Positions 1 through 10,336 are shown, counted from the stretch's first letter. The stretch is 64,000 nucleotides of DNA from Myxococcaceae bacterium JPH2 (GCA_016458225.1 JAEMGR010000009.1:434001-498000), one strand, 5' to 3'. Translations and numbers: made by a program. Notes: generated from the letters alone by a model not told the origin.

Positions 1-3000
1 TGGGCCTGGGTGACCGGGACGGCTTCCAGCTTCGGACCGCCAACACGGACCGGTTTGGCCAGACACACGTACGCTTCCAGCAGACGTTCTCCGGCGTGCC
101 GGTCTGGGGTGGCGACGCCATCGTCCACCTCGATGTCGACAATGGGGAGCAGCCCGCGACGACGCACCTGTATCCGGGAGTCCGCATGCCGGACGTGCGC
201 CCCGCGCTGCAGGCCAGCGAGGCGCTCACGGTCGCGGAGCAGGACGAGGGAACGGCGGCCCATGGCGCGTACTCGGTCGCGCCGCAGTCCGAGCTCGTCA
301 TCTACCCGGTGACGCAGGAGCAGATCCTCACGCCGGAGAAGTCCCGGGAGCAGCTCAACGCGGTGGACGTCACGCGCCAGGTGACGCGCTACGCGCTCGC
401 GTGGCACATCCACACGGAGCTGTCGAACAAGCAGGACGGTGTCCGCCACACGGACTACATCGTCGACTCCCAGTCCGGTGAGGTGCTGCGCCGCTGGAAC
501 GCGCTGCAGACGGCCGCCGCGGTGGGCACGGGCAACTCGCAGTACAGCGGCACGGTGGCCCTGCAGACGAACCAGCTTCCGGACGGGACGTTCGAGCTGC
601 GCGACACCACGCGCGGCAGCACGGGCAACATCACGTACTCGGCCGAGCACGGCGATGCCGACCTCGGCCCCGTCACGCTCATTCCTTACACCGACGCGGA
701 CAACACCTGGGGCAACGGGCAGCAGTACATCGAGGGCAACCCCACGATGGACATCACCGGCCAGACGGCCGCCGTCGATGCCCACTTCGGACTCCAGACG
801 ACGTGGGACTTCTACAAGAACGTCATGAGCCGTCACGGCATCGATGACAGGGGCACGGCCACCTTCAACCGCGTCCACTACAAGACCGCCTACGACAACG
901 CGTTCTGGAGCAATGGCTGCTTCTGCATGACCTACGGCGATGGCGCGGGCTTCACGACCCTGACTGCCATTGACGTGTCGGCGCACGAGATGAGCCACGG
1001 CGTCATGGCCAACACGGCGGCCCTCATCTACGCCGAGGAGTCCGGCGGTCTGAACGAGGCCAACTCCGACATCATGGGAACGATGGTGGAGTTCTACCTG
1101 CGCGGCAAGAACGCCACGGGCTCCGTCATCGGCGATACGGGCGGCAACTGGTCCATCGGCGAGCAGCTCGACTCCGAGCCCCTGCGGTACATGTTCAAGC
1201 CCAGCAAGGACGGGCTGAGCCCTGATGCGTGGACGCCGGACCTCTACAAGGTCGACGTGCACTACAGCAGCGGCCCGATGAACCGCGCGTTCTACTTCCT
1301 CTCCGTGGGCGCGACGACCACGGGCGAAACGTCCACGCCTTACCTGCCGCAGGGCATGGGCGGCATCGGCAACGACAAGGCCGCGGCCATCTGGTACCGC
1401 GCCATCACCACGTACCTCTTCCCCGCCTCCAACTACGTGGCGGCGCGCACCGCCTGCCTCCAGTCGGCTCGGGACCTGTTCGGCTCCGACTCCGCGGAGT
1501 TCCGCGCGGTGCAGAACGCCTTCGCGGGCATCAACGTGGGCTACACCGCTGGAACGTATGACGACCGCGTCCCGCCCCAGGTCGCGGCGTCGGTGGTCGG
1601 CAACGCGGGCACCCTCCGCCTGGAGGCCACCGCCTCCGACAACGTCGGCGTCACGCGCGTGCAGTTCGTCGTGGACGGCGTCATCGCGGGCGAGAGCGTG
1701 AGCCTGCCGTTCTTCACGATGTTCAACTCGCAGAGCCTGGCCAACGGCGTTCACCAGCTCCAGGCCATCGCGCAGGATGCCGCGGGCAACCGGACGACCT
1801 CCGCCTCGGTGGCGTTCATGGTCTCCAACCAGACGGAGCAACTCCTCATCAACCCGGGCTTCGAGCTGGGTGACTTCGGGTGGGATCACACCGACGCGGT
1901 CCTCAACTATCCCGTGAGCAGCGGCTCGCACCGAGGCTCGGGCTACATCTGGCTGGATGGCTACGGCACCGCGCACACGGACAACCTGTCGCAGCTCGTC
2001 ACCATCCCGGCGGGGACCACGTCCGCCTCGCTGTCCTTCTGGCTGAGCCTGACCACCGCCGAGACGACGACGACCGCCGTCAATGACTACATCACCATCT
2101 CGGTGCGCGACCCCCAGGGCAACGTGCTGCAGACGCTCGCCACGTACTCCAACCTCGACGCGGACCTCGACTATGTCCAGCGCAGCTACGACCTGACCGC
2201 GTACGCGGGACAGACCATCCGCATCTTCCTGGAGGCCGTGGAGAACAGCTCGCGCGCGTCCAACTTCAAGCTGGATGACTTCGCGCTGCGCGTGTCGTCC
2301 ACGCCGGATGTGACCGCGCCCACTGTCAATGCCTATGTCCAGCAGGCGGGCAACGCCGTGGGCCTCTACGCGGACGTGTCCGACGACAGCGCGCTCAGCA
2401 GCGTGAAGTTCCTCGTCGACGGGACCGAGGTGGCCTCGAAGGCGTCGTCCTACAGCGCGATCATCCCCACCAGCAGCCTGACGAACGGAAGCCACACGCT
2501 CGTGGTCACCGCCACGGACGTCGCGGGCCACACGGCGTCCTCCACGCCGGTCAGCTTCTTCATCGATCGCACGACCACCCAGCTCCTGCTGAACCCGGGC
2601 TTCGAGACGGTTCCCAATCCGGCGGCGGCCTGGACGTTCACCAGCGTTCCCAGCTCCACGTCCATCAACAACGTCGGGACCAGCTCTCCGCGCTCCGGCT
2701 TGCGGCTGGCCATCTTCAACGGCGCGGGTGTCCCCAACACGGGAACCATGCGGCAGACGGTGACGGTGCCGGCCGCTGCCACGTCCGCCGTCCTGACGTT
2801 CTGGACCCGCATCCTGAGCACGGCCTTCGCCGACGGGCAGGTGCACGACACGTTCACGTTCCAGATTCGCGACAGCTCGGGCAACGTGCTGGCCACCCCG
2901 GCCGTCTACTCGAACCTGGATGACACCGCGGGTGTCTATGTGATGCGCACGTTCAACCTGAGCGCATACAAGGGCCAGACCCTCCAGTTGTTCTTCACCG

Positions 3001-4049
3001 CCGTGCAGACCGCGCCGGTCGTCCCGGGAGGCTTCACGCGCGTGCGCGTGGATGACTTCTCGCTGGCGGTCTCCACCGCGCAGGACACCAACCCGCCCCG
3101 CGCCAGCGTCGCGGTCAAGGGGACCTACGGCAACATCTCCATCACCGCCGGCGCCACGGACAATGTCTGGGTCTCCCAGGTGGATGTGTATGTGGATGGC
3201 ACGCTCGTGCGCTCCCAGCAGAACCCTCCGGGCCCGTTCACGGTCGCGTACGACACGCGTGGCCTCACGAATGGCGACCACACGGTCGAGGTGCGCGCCA
3301 CGGACGTGGCGGGCAACGTCGGCACGGCCAGCCAGACCTTCGGCATCTACAACAGCACCATCCAGGACACGCAGGACCCGACGGTCACCGGGAGCGTCAG
3401 CGGCACCCACGGCGTGGTGACCCTCGCCGCCACCGCGTCCGATGACACGGGCGTCACCGAGGTGGAGTTCTACGTCGACAACCTCTACCGAGGTCGCTCC
3501 GTCACCGCCCCCTACGTGGTGCCGTTCGACCTGAGCACCGTGGCCTACGGCACGCACACGCTCACGGTCCGCGCGTACGACGCCTATGGCCATGAGGCCG
3601 TGCACTCGGTCGCGTTCGAGCGCGTCCCGGTGTCCGTCGCCGTCGCCCCCGCCTCGGCGATCGTTCGCTGGGGTGAGACGGTCAACTTCGGCGCGACCGT
3701 GCTCAACACCGAGACCAACTCGGCCGCCACCTGGTCGCTGCAGGAGGGCCCCGCGGCCGGCAGCATCAGCGCCACGGGCGTCTACACCGCGCCCAGCGCC
3801 ACGGGCACCTTCCACGTCGTGGCCACCAGCGTGGAGGACCCGACCCGGAGCGCGAGCGCGACGGTGCGCGTCTACACGGGTGACATCAACGCGGACGGAC
3901 TCGTCGATGGCGAGGACATGGGCGTGCTCGCCCAGGCCCTCGGCGCACACAACGGCGACGCCCACTACGCCCCCGCGGCCGACCTCGATGGCAACGGCCT
4001 CGTGGACGACAACGACATCACTCTCTTCATCGCCGAGTTTGGACGGTAA
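1..4049 (+). CDS. Secreted M4 family (thermolysin-like) metalloprotease with Ig-like, jelly-roll and dockerin-like modules; 5' partial
   Basis: The reading frame is open from base 3, so the start and signal peptide lie outside the window. The first codons (HVRFQQTFSGVPVWGGD) match an FTP propeptide domain. The catalytic part carries HEMSH (His codon at base 984), the third zinc ligand Glu in GGLNEANSD (base 1056) and the active-site His of VHYSSGPMNRAFY (base 1260), all as in the M4 family. After it come an Ig-like domain, two jelly-roll-like domains each opening with LLxNPGFE, further Ig-like domains, and one repeat (about 3625-3880) of the same type as those in the next gene. The C-terminus (about 3880-4045) has two calcium loops, DINADGLVDGED and DLDGNGLVDDND, spaced as in a type I dockerin. 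It is probably an exported protease for predation or nutrient release. The next gene begins 6 bases after the stop, which suggests co-transcription. The family call is firm; the dockerin partner is unknown. Confidence 0.93.
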   Translation, partial: GLGDRDGFQLRTANTDRFGQTHVRFQQTFSGVPVWGGDAIVHLDVDNGEQPATTHLYPGVRMPDVRPALQASEALTVAEQDEGTAAHGAYSVAPQSELVIYPVTQEQILTPEKSREQLNAVDVTRQVTRYALAWHIHTELSNKQDGVRHTDYIVDSQSGEVLRRWNALQTAAAVGTGNSQYSGTVALQTNQLPDGTFELRDTTRGSTGNITYSAEHGDADLGPVTLIPYTDADNTWGNGQQYIEGNPTMDITGQTAAVDAHFGLQTTWDFYKNVMSRHGIDDRGTATFNRVHYKTAYDNAFWSNGCFCMTYGDGAGFTTLTAIDVSAHEMSHGVMANTAALIYAEESGGLNEANSDIMGTMVEFYLRGKNATGSVIGDTGGNWSIGEQLDSEPLRYMFKPSKDGLSPDAWTPDLYKVDVHYSSGPMNRAFYFLSVGATTTGETSTPYLPQGMGGIGNDKAAAIWYRAITTYLFPASNYVAARTACLQSARDLFGSDSAEFRAVQNAFAGINVGYTAGTYDDRVPPQVAASVVGNAGTLRLEATASDNVGVTRVQFVVDGVIAGESVSLPFFTMFNSQSLANGVHQLQAIAQDAAGNRTTSASVAFMVSNQTEQLLINPGFELGDFGWDHTDAVLNYPVSSGSHRGSGYIWLDGYGTAHTDNLSQLVTIPAGTTSASLSFWLSLTTAETTTTAVNDYITISVRDPQGNVLQTLATYSNLDADLDYVQRSYDLTAYAGQTIRIFLEAVENSSRASNFKLDDFALRVSSTPDVTAPTVNAYVQQAGNAVGLYADVSDDSALSSVKFLVDGTEVASKASSYSAIIPTSSLTNGSHTLVVTATDVAGHTASSTPVSFFIDRTTTQLLLNPGFETVPNPAAAWTFTSVPSSTSINNVGTSSPRSGLRLAIFNGAGVPNTGTMRQTVTVPAAATSAVLTFWTRILSTAFADGQVHDTFTFQIRDSSGNVLATPAVYSNLDDTAGVYVMRTFNLSAYKGQTLQLFFTAVQTAPVVPGGFTRVRVDDFSLAVSTAQDTNPPRASVAVKGTYGNISITAGATDNVWVSQVDVYVDGTLVRSQQNPPGPFTVAYDTRGLTNGDHTVEVRATDVAGNVGTASQTFGIYNSTIQDTQDPTVTGSVSGTHGVVTLAATASDDTGVTEVEFYVDNLYRGRSVTAPYVVPFDLSTVAYGTHTLTVRAYDAYGHEAVHSVAFERVPVSVAVAPASAIVRWGETVNFGATVLNTETNSAATWSLQEGPAAGSISATGVYTAPSATGTFHVVATSVEDPTRSASATVRVYTGDINADGLVDGEDMGVLAQALGAHNGDAHYAPAADLDGNGLVDDNDITLFIAEFGR

Positions 4050-4055
4050 TCACCC

Positions 4056-7000
4056 ATGAACCTGCTGAAGAAGATCATCGTCCCCGTCCTGCTCGTCGGC
4101 CTGATGGCCGCCTGCTCGGACGACGTCAAACCCCAGACAGACACGGGCCAGGTCACCATCACGCCCGACAAGGCCACCGTGAAGGCTGGCGAGCAGGCCA
4201 CCTTCACCGCCACCGTCGAGGGCAAGTCGGACGGACAAGTCCGATGGAGCCTGCCGCAAGGCACCCAGGCGGGCACCGTCACCAGCGACGGCGTCTACAC
4301 CGCGTCCGAGACCCCGGGCACCTACTCCCTGCTGGCCACCAACGTCGCGGACACCTCCAAGACGAGCCGCGCCACCATCACCGTGGTGCCCAGCATCTCG
4401 GTGTCCGTGAAGTCTGATACCGCGGTCATCTACACCGGCAGCACCACCCTGTTCACCGCGACGGTCCAGGCCAAGGGGACCACCAACCTCGGCGTCACCT
4501 GGAGCGTCCTGGAAGGCGACGCGGGTGGGACCTTCACCAGCGCGGGCCGCTACAAGGCGCCCACCACGCCGGGCACGTACCACGTCGTTGCCACCAGCAT
4601 GGTGGACGCGAGCGTGAAGGCCGTGGTCGCCGTCGAGGTCGTCGCCGTCAAGGTGACCGTCACGCCGGACGGCGTGACGCTGGACCAGGGCGCCGCGACC
4701 ATCCTGAGCGCCACGCTCCTGGGACCCGCGGGCACCTCCGTCACGTGGAGCGTGCAGGAGGGCGCCGCGGGCGGCACCGTCACCCCGAGCGGCGTCTACT
4801 CCGCGCCCAACAAGGCCGGCACGTACCACGTCATCGCCACCAGCACGGCGGACACGACGAAGGCGGGCTCGGCCACCATCACCGTGCGCCCCATCACGCT
4901 GGCGCTCGACAAGACCGAGGCCACCGTCTCCACCGCCGCGAGCACTCCCTTCCGCGCGATCTTCACGGGCACGGTGAACACGGGCGTGACGTGGAGCATC
5001 CAGGAAGGCGCCGCGGGCGGCACCATCAGCAGCGCGGGCGTCTACACGGCTCCCACCTCGGGCGGCACGTTCCACGTCGTCGCCACCAGCAAGGCGGACA
5101 GCACCGTGACCGCCACGGCCACGGTCACCGTCACGCCCGTCGCCGTCACGGTGACGCCTGACACCGCCACGCTCGATCAGGGCGCGAGCACCCCGCTCCA
5201 GGCCCAGGTCACTGGGACGGCCAACACCTCCGTCATCTGGAGCATCCAGGAGGGCGCAGCCGGAGGCGCTGTCACCGCGGACGGCGTCTACACCGCGCCC
5301 AAGAAGGCTGGCACGTACCACGTCGTCGCCACGAGTGCGGCGGATCACTCCAAGGCGGGCTCGGCCACCCTCACCGTCCGGCCCGTCACCGTGACGCTCT
5401 CGGACGCGGCGCCGACGCTCTCCACCGCGAGCACGTTCCAGTTCATCGCCACGGTCGCCGGCACGGTGACCCCAGGCGTGACGTGGAAGGTCCAGGAAGG
5501 CGCCGCGGGAGGCGCCATCTCCAGCGCCGGTGTCTACAAGGCGCCCACCGCTGCGGGCACGTACCACGTCGTCGCCACCAGCGTGGCGGACACCACCGTC
5601 AGCGCCACGGCGACCGTCACGGTCATCGCCGTTTCCGTCGCGGTGGCCCCCAACACCACCACCCTGGATCAGGGCGCCCACGCCACGTTCCAGGCCCACG
5701 TCACCGGGACCAGCGACACCTCCGTCACCTGGAGCATCGAAGAGGGAGCCAGCGGCGGCACGCTCAGCGCCGCGGGTGAGTACGTCGCGCCCAACAAGGC
5801 CGGCACGTTCCACATCGTCGCGACCAGCACGGTGGACGACTCCAAGTCGGGTACCGCGACCATCACGGTCCGGCCCGTCACCGTGACGCTCTCCGACACG
5901 ACGGCCACCGTCTCCACGGCGGGCACGTTCCACTTCTCCGCCACCGTCGCCGGCTCGGTGAACCATGGCGTGACGTGGACCGTTCAGGAGGGCGCGAGCG
6001 GCGGCACCATCACCACCGACGGCGACTACACCGCGCCCCTCACGGGTGGCACGTACCACGTCATCGCCACCAGCGTGGCCGATGCCACGGTGAGCGACAC
6101 GGCCACCATCACCGTCAAGCAGGTCGCCGTCAGCGTGGCGCCGACCTCCGCGACGGTGGACCAGGGCGAGGTGAAGACGTTCACCGCCGACGTGACGGGC
6201 TCGTCCAACCTCGCCGTCAACTGGACCGTCCAGGAGGGCGCCGCGGGCGGCTCCATCACCTCCACGGGTGCGTACACCGCGCCCAACACGGCTGGCACCT
6301 ACCACGTCGTGGCGACGAGCCAGGCGGATGGTTCGAAGTCGGATACCGCCACCGTCACCGTGCGCGCGGTGGCCCTGGCGTTGGATCGCACCGAGGTGAA
6401 CGTCATCACCTCCGGCACCTACCACTTCAACGCCACGGTCACCGGCACGGTGAACACGGGCGTGACGTGGACCGTCCAGGAGGGCGCGAGCGGTGGCTCC
6501 ATCACCACCGCGGGCGTCTACAGCGCCCCGGCCACGAACGGCACGTACCACGTCATCGCCACCAGCGTGGCGGATGTCGCGATCAAGGCCGTTGCCACCG
6601 TCACGGTCTCCACCGTCGCGGTCATGGTGAATCCTGCCGCCATCACCCTGAACCAGGGTGATGCGACGACGTTCACCGCGGATGTGACGGGCACGTCCAA
6701 CACCGGCGTCACGTGGACCGTCCAGGAGGGCGCGTCCGGCGGATCCATCACCAGCGCCGGCGCATACACCGCCCCCACCCACGCGGGCACCTACCACGTC
6801 ATCGCCACCAGCGTGGCGGACCCGACCCACTCGGGCTCGGCCACCGTCGTCGTGCGCCCCATCGTCGTCACGCTCTCGGACGCCGCCCCCACCGTGGCGG
6901 CAGCCGGGACGTTCCACTTCGGCGCCACCGTCACGGGCACGGACAACACGGGCGTGACGTGGAGCGTGCAGGAGGGCGCCGCGGGCGGCTCCATCACCGC

Positions 7001-10000
7001 ATCCGGTGACTACACCGCGCCGAACAAGGGCGGCACGTATCACGTCATCGCGACCTCGCAGGCGAACACGTCGAGCACCGCCGTCGCGACGGTCACCGTC
7101 ACCTCGGTCGAGGTCGCGGTGTCTCCCGCCACCACCACCCTGGACCAGGGCGCGACCGTTCCGTTCCAGGCGAATGTGACGGGGGCGGCCGTCAACACCG
7201 TCACCTGGACCATCCTGGAGGGCGCCAGCGGCGGCACCATCACCGCAGCGGGTGCGTACACCGCGCCCGCCAAGGCGGGCACGTACCACGTGGTCGCCAC
7301 CAGCACGGTGGACACGTCGGTGTCCAGCTCGGCCACGGTCACCGTTCATGCGGTCACCGTGACGCTGGCGGACACGACGGTGGCGCTGTCCTCGGGCGGC
7401 GCGTTCCACTTCTCCGCCTCGGTCACCGGCACGGTGACCCCTGGCGTGACGTGGAGCGTTCAGGAGGGCACGAGCGGCGGCACCATCACCGCCAGCGGTG
7501 ACTACACCGCGCCGCCTACGGGTGGCACGTATCACGTCACCGCCACCAGCGTGGGCGATGCCACGGTGAGCGCCACCGCCACCGTCACCGTCACCCAGGT
7601 CGCGGTCAGCGTGGCCCCCAACACCGCCACCCTGGAGCAGGCCGAGGCGAAGACGTTCACGGCCACCGTGACGGGCACGTCCAACTCCGCCGTCACCTGG
7701 ACCATCCAGGAGGGCGCGAGCGGCGGCACCATCACCGCGGACGGCATCTACACCGCGCCCAACAAGGCCGGCACGTACCACGTCGTGGCGACGAGCAATG
7801 CGGATGTCTCCAAGTCCGACACGGCCACCGTCACCGTGGGCAGTGTCACCGTGACGCTCGCGGACACGACCGCGGCGCTGTCCACGGCGGGCACGTTCCA
7901 CTTCGCCGCCACGGTCACCGGCACGAAGACCCCGGGCGTGAACTGGTCCGTTCAGGAAGGCGCCGCGGGCGGCACCATCACCGCCAATGGCGACTACACC
8001 GCCCCCGCCGCGGGCGGCACGTTCCACGTCATCGCCACCTCGAAGGGCGACGCGACGGCCAAGGCCACCGCCACCGTCACCGTCACCCTGGTGGTCGTGG
8101 CTGTCACCCCGACTGAGGTCACCCTGGATCAGGGTGACACCAAGGCGTTCCAGGCGAGCGTGACGGGCACGTCCAACATCGGCGTCACCTGGAGCATCAA
8201 GGAGAACACCGGTCCGGTGGGCAGCGTCACCTCGGATGGCGTCTACACCGCGCCCTTCAAGAGCGGCACGTTCCACGTCGTCGCGAAGAGCAATGCGGAT
8301 GGCTCGAAGACGGGCGTCGTCACCGTTACCGTGCGTCCCGTCGTCGTGACGCTCGCGAACAACGCCCCTACCGTCTCCACCGGGGGCAGCTTCGCCTTCG
8401 GCGCCACGGTCACCGGCACGACGGCGAGCCATGACGTGACGTGGAGCGTCCAGGAGGGCTCGCGCGGCGGCACCATCACCGCCGCGGGTGTCTACTCGGC
8501 TCCGCTCTCGGGTGGCACCTTCCACGTGACCGCCACCAGCGTGGCGAACACGGCGTCCAAGGCCTACGCCACGGTCACGGTCACCCCGGTCGCGGTGACG
8601 GTGTCCCCCGCGACGGCGACGTTGGATCAGGGCGCGTCCCAGCGCCTCACGGCCACGGTCACCGGCACGACGAACGAGAACGTCACCTGGTCGATCCAGG
8701 AAGGCGCCGCGGGCGGAGACCTCACCTCCGATGGCGTCTACACCGCTCCAGCCCACGCCGGCACGTACCACGTCGTCGCGACCAGCGCGGCGGATGGCTC
8801 GAAGAAGGGCACGGCCACGCTCACCGTGAGCCCGGTCACCGTGGCGCTCGCGAATCCGTCGACCACCGTCGCGGCCGCGGGCAGCTTCCACTTCTCCGCC
8901 ACGGTCGCCGGCACGGTGACCTCGGGCGTGACGTGGAGCATCGAGGAAGGCGCCGCGGGCGGCTCCATCACCTCGGATGGCGACTACACCGCGCCCGCCG
9001 TCGGTGGCACCTACCATGTCATCGCCACCAGCGTGGCGGATGCCACGGCCAAGGCCACCGCCACGGTCACCGTCACGCCGGTCACGGTCGCGGTGTCTCC
9101 GAACTCGGTCGCGGTGAACCAGGGTGAGACGAAGACGTTCGTGGCCCACGTGACGGGCACGTCCACCACCTCCGTCACCTGGACCGTCGAGGAGGGCGCC
9201 GCGGGTGGCGCCATCACCAGCGCGGGCGTCTACACCGCGCCGAACACCGCGGGCACGTACCACGTCGTCGCCACCAGCACGGTGGATGCGTCCAAGTCGA
9301 GCTCGGCCACCATCACCGTGCGTCCCGTCACCGTGACGCTCGATCCCACGAACGCGGCCCTCGCGTTCGGAGGCAGCCAGCACTTCACGGCCACCGTCAC
9401 CGGCACGGCGACGACGGGCGTGACGTGGAGCATCCAGGAGGGCGCCGCGGGCGGCTCCATCACCGCCTCCGGTGACTACTCCGCGCCGAGCACGGCGGGC
9501 ACGTACCACGTCGTCGCCACCAGCGTGGCCGACGCCTCGGCCAAGGCCACGGCCACCGTCTCCGTCTCCTCGGTCAGCCTGGCCCTGTCGCCCACCTCGG
9601 TGGATGTCACCCCGGGCGGCCAGTTCACGTTCACCGCGGTGGTGACGGGCTCGGCCAACACGGCCGTCACCTGGAGCACCTCCGCGGGCAGCATCACCCA
9701 GGCTGGCGTCTACACGGCTCCGTCCGAGTTCGGCACCGCGACGGTGACGGCCACGTCCGAGGCGGATCCCTCCGTCAAGGCCACGGCCATCGTCACCATC
9801 CGCGCGGCGAGCGGCCTCGTCTACACGGATCCGAGCGGCCTCGGATGGAAGCTCGTCCGCAACGCCACCGAGTCCACGCCGACGCACCTCGTGCTCGACC
9901 TCGTCGGGCCCGTGGGCGAGCTGGGCCGCGGCGTCGCGCTGACGCTCTCCGCGCCTCCGGCGCTCACGACGTGGGCTCACGTCGCGACGTCAGACACGGA

Positions 10001-10283
10001 GTTCGTCACGAACCGCGCCTTCGCGCTCGGTGGCATGCCCCAGCTCCTCAAGGGGACGGTGGCAGGCAACGCGCTGCGCCTGGGTGTCTTCCAGAAGGGA
10101 ACGAGCGCTCCGGCGGTCGTCTACGCCGACGCGCTCGTCTCCGTGGCGCTGGAGCTGAACACCGCGCAGGCCATCCCCGCCGGGACGGTCATCACGCTCG
10201 CCGTGGACAAGGCCCATGCCCTGCCCGGCGTCGACACCCTGGGCCCCATCACGGTGGCCGTGGGTGAGCTGAAGGCTCAGTAG
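4056..10283 (+). CDS. Giant lipoprotein with 23 tandem Ig-like (BIG2-type) repeats and a C-terminal beta-rich domain
   Basis: This 2075-residue protein begins with a lipoprotein signal (MNLLKKIIVP..., lipobox-like LMAAC, Cys20), so it should be lipid-anchored in the envelope. About 23 units of roughly 82 residues follow, each with a core like VTWSVQEGAAGG and an end like GTYHVVATS. They alternate between a form with TLDQGA near its start and a form with TVSTAGTFHF, so the true period is two domains. The last 160 residues differ: they are Gly/Ala/Leu/Val-rich, predicted mostly beta, and end with LVSVALELNTAQAIPAGTVI and VAVGELKAQ, which loosely resembles the end of a cohesin fold. The upstream protease carries one copy of the same repeat and a dockerin-like end. 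Likely role (inference): a long surface stalk or scaffold. No catalytic motif is visible. The start is the first ATG after the protease stop. Confidence 0.88.
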   Translation: MNLLKKIIVPVLLVGLMAACSDDVKPQTDTGQVTITPDKATVKAGEQATFTATVEGKSDGQVRWSLPQGTQAGTVTSDGVYTASETPGTYSLLATNVADTSKTSRATITVVPSISVSVKSDTAVIYTGSTTLFTATVQAKGTTNLGVTWSVLEGDAGGTFTSAGRYKAPTTPGTYHVVATSMVDASVKAVVAVEVVAVKVTVTPDGVTLDQGAATILSATLLGPAGTSVTWSVQEGAAGGTVTPSGVYSAPNKAGTYHVIATSTADTTKAGSATITVRPITLALDKTEATVSTAASTPFRAIFTGTVNTGVTWSIQEGAAGGTISSAGVYTAPTSGGTFHVVATSKADSTVTATATVTVTPVAVTVTPDTATLDQGASTPLQAQVTGTANTSVIWSIQEGAAGGAVTADGVYTAPKKAGTYHVVATSAADHSKAGSATLTVRPVTVTLSDAAPTLSTASTFQFIATVAGTVTPGVTWKVQEGAAGGAISSAGVYKAPTAAGTYHVVATSVADTTVSATATVTVIAVSVAVAPNTTTLDQGAHATFQAHVTGTSDTSVTWSIEEGASGGTLSAAGEYVAPNKAGTFHIVATSTVDDSKSGTATITVRPVTVTLSDTTATVSTAGTFHFSATVAGSVNHGVTWTVQEGASGGTITTDGDYTAPLTGGTYHVIATSVADATVSDTATITVKQVAVSVAPTSATVDQGEVKTFTADVTGSSNLAVNWTVQEGAAGGSITSTGAYTAPNTAGTYHVVATSQADGSKSDTATVTVRAVALALDRTEVNVITSGTYHFNATVTGTVNTGVTWTVQEGASGGSITTAGVYSAPATNGTYHVIATSVADVAIKAVATVTVSTVAVMVNPAAITLNQGDATTFTADVTGTSNTGVTWTVQEGASGGSITSAGAYTAPTHAGTYHVIATSVADPTHSGSATVVVRPIVVTLSDAAPTVAAAGTFHFGATVTGTDNTGVTWSVQEGAAGGSITASGDYTAPNKGGTYHVIATSQANTSSTAVATVTVTSVEVAVSPATTTLDQGATVPFQANVTGAAVNTVTWTILEGASGGTITAAGAYTAPAKAGTYHVVATSTVDTSVSSSATVTVHAVTVTLADTTVALSSGGAFHFSASVTGTVTPGVTWSVQEGTSGGTITASGDYTAPPTGGTYHVTATSVGDATVSATATVTVTQVAVSVAPNTATLEQAEAKTFTATVTGTSNSAVTWTIQEGASGGTITADGIYTAPNKAGTYHVVATSNADVSKSDTATVTVGSVTVTLADTTAALSTAGTFHFAATVTGTKTPGVNWSVQEGAAGGTITANGDYTAPAAGGTFHVIATSKGDATAKATATVTVTLVVVAVTPTEVTLDQGDTKAFQASVTGTSNIGVTWSIKENTGPVGSVTSDGVYTAPFKSGTFHVVAKSNADGSKTGVVTVTVRPVVVTLANNAPTVSTGGSFAFGATVTGTTASHDVTWSVQEGSRGGTITAAGVYSAPLSGGTFHVTATSVANTASKAYATVTVTPVAVTVSPATATLDQGASQRLTATVTGTTNENVTWSIQEGAAGGDLTSDGVYTAPAHAGTYHVVATSAADGSKKGTATLTVSPVTVALANPSTTVAAAGSFHFSATVAGTVTSGVTWSIEEGAAGGSITSDGDYTAPAVGGTYHVIATSVADATAKATATVTVTPVTVAVSPNSVAVNQGETKTFVAHVTGTSTTSVTWTVEEGAAGGAITSAGVYTAPNTAGTYHVVATSTVDASKSSSATITVRPVTVTLDPTNAALAFGGSQHFTATVTGTATTGVTWSIQEGAAGGSITASGDYSAPSTAGTYHVVATSVADASAKATATVSVSSVSLALSPTSVDVTPGGQFTFTAVVTGSANTAVTWSTSAGSITQAGVYTAPSEFGTATVTATSEADPSVKATAIVTIRAASGLVYTDPSGLGWKLVRNATESTPTHLVLDLVGPVGELGRGVALTLSAPPALTTWAHVATSDTEFVTNRAFALGGMPQLLKGTVAGNALRLGVFQKGTSAPAVVYADALVSVALELNTAQAIPAGTVITLAVDKAHALPGVDTLGPITVAVGELKAQ
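4150..9810 (+). repeat. Tandem Ig-like domain repeats, about 23 units of about 246 bp in two alternating types
   Basis: Read from the protein, the units alternate A-B-A-B through nearly the whole gene. A units carry the TLDQGA-type opening. B units carry the TVSTAGTFHF-type opening, and FHF is frequent in them. Unit 17 has a changed core (SIKENTGPVGS in place of IQEGAAGG) and unit 23 is shortened (WSTSAGSITQ). Similarity is high enough at DNA level to allow recombination between units, so copy number may vary between strains. Confidence 0.9.
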
Positions 10284-10299
10284 TCCGCAGTCGCATCAC

Positions 10300-10332
10300 A
10301 CGCCCGCGGGTGCAGTCGTCACCCGCGGGCGT
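10300..10332. terminator. Hairpin between convergent genes (13-bp perfect stem)
   Basis: ACGCCCGCGGGTG (10300-10312) pairs perfectly with CACCCGCGGGCGT (10320-10332) around a 7-base loop. It lies between the stop of the repeat lipoprotein and the stop of the ABC ATPase, so it can serve both strands. There is no clear T-run on either side. Confidence 0.6.
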
Positions 10333-10336
10333 CGCG

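Noticed and set aside
4150-9810. CRISPR-like or satellite repeat interpretation of the 246-bp tandem repeats
   Set aside because: The units stay in one reading frame, encode folded Ig-like domains and have no constant short repeat with unique spacers.
4050-9980. A 1976-codon open frame antisense to the repeat lipoprotein
   Set aside because: It mirrors the repeats and exists because of GC codon bias repeated 23 times. The product is Gly/Arg/Asp/His low-complexity sequence with no folded-domain motifs.
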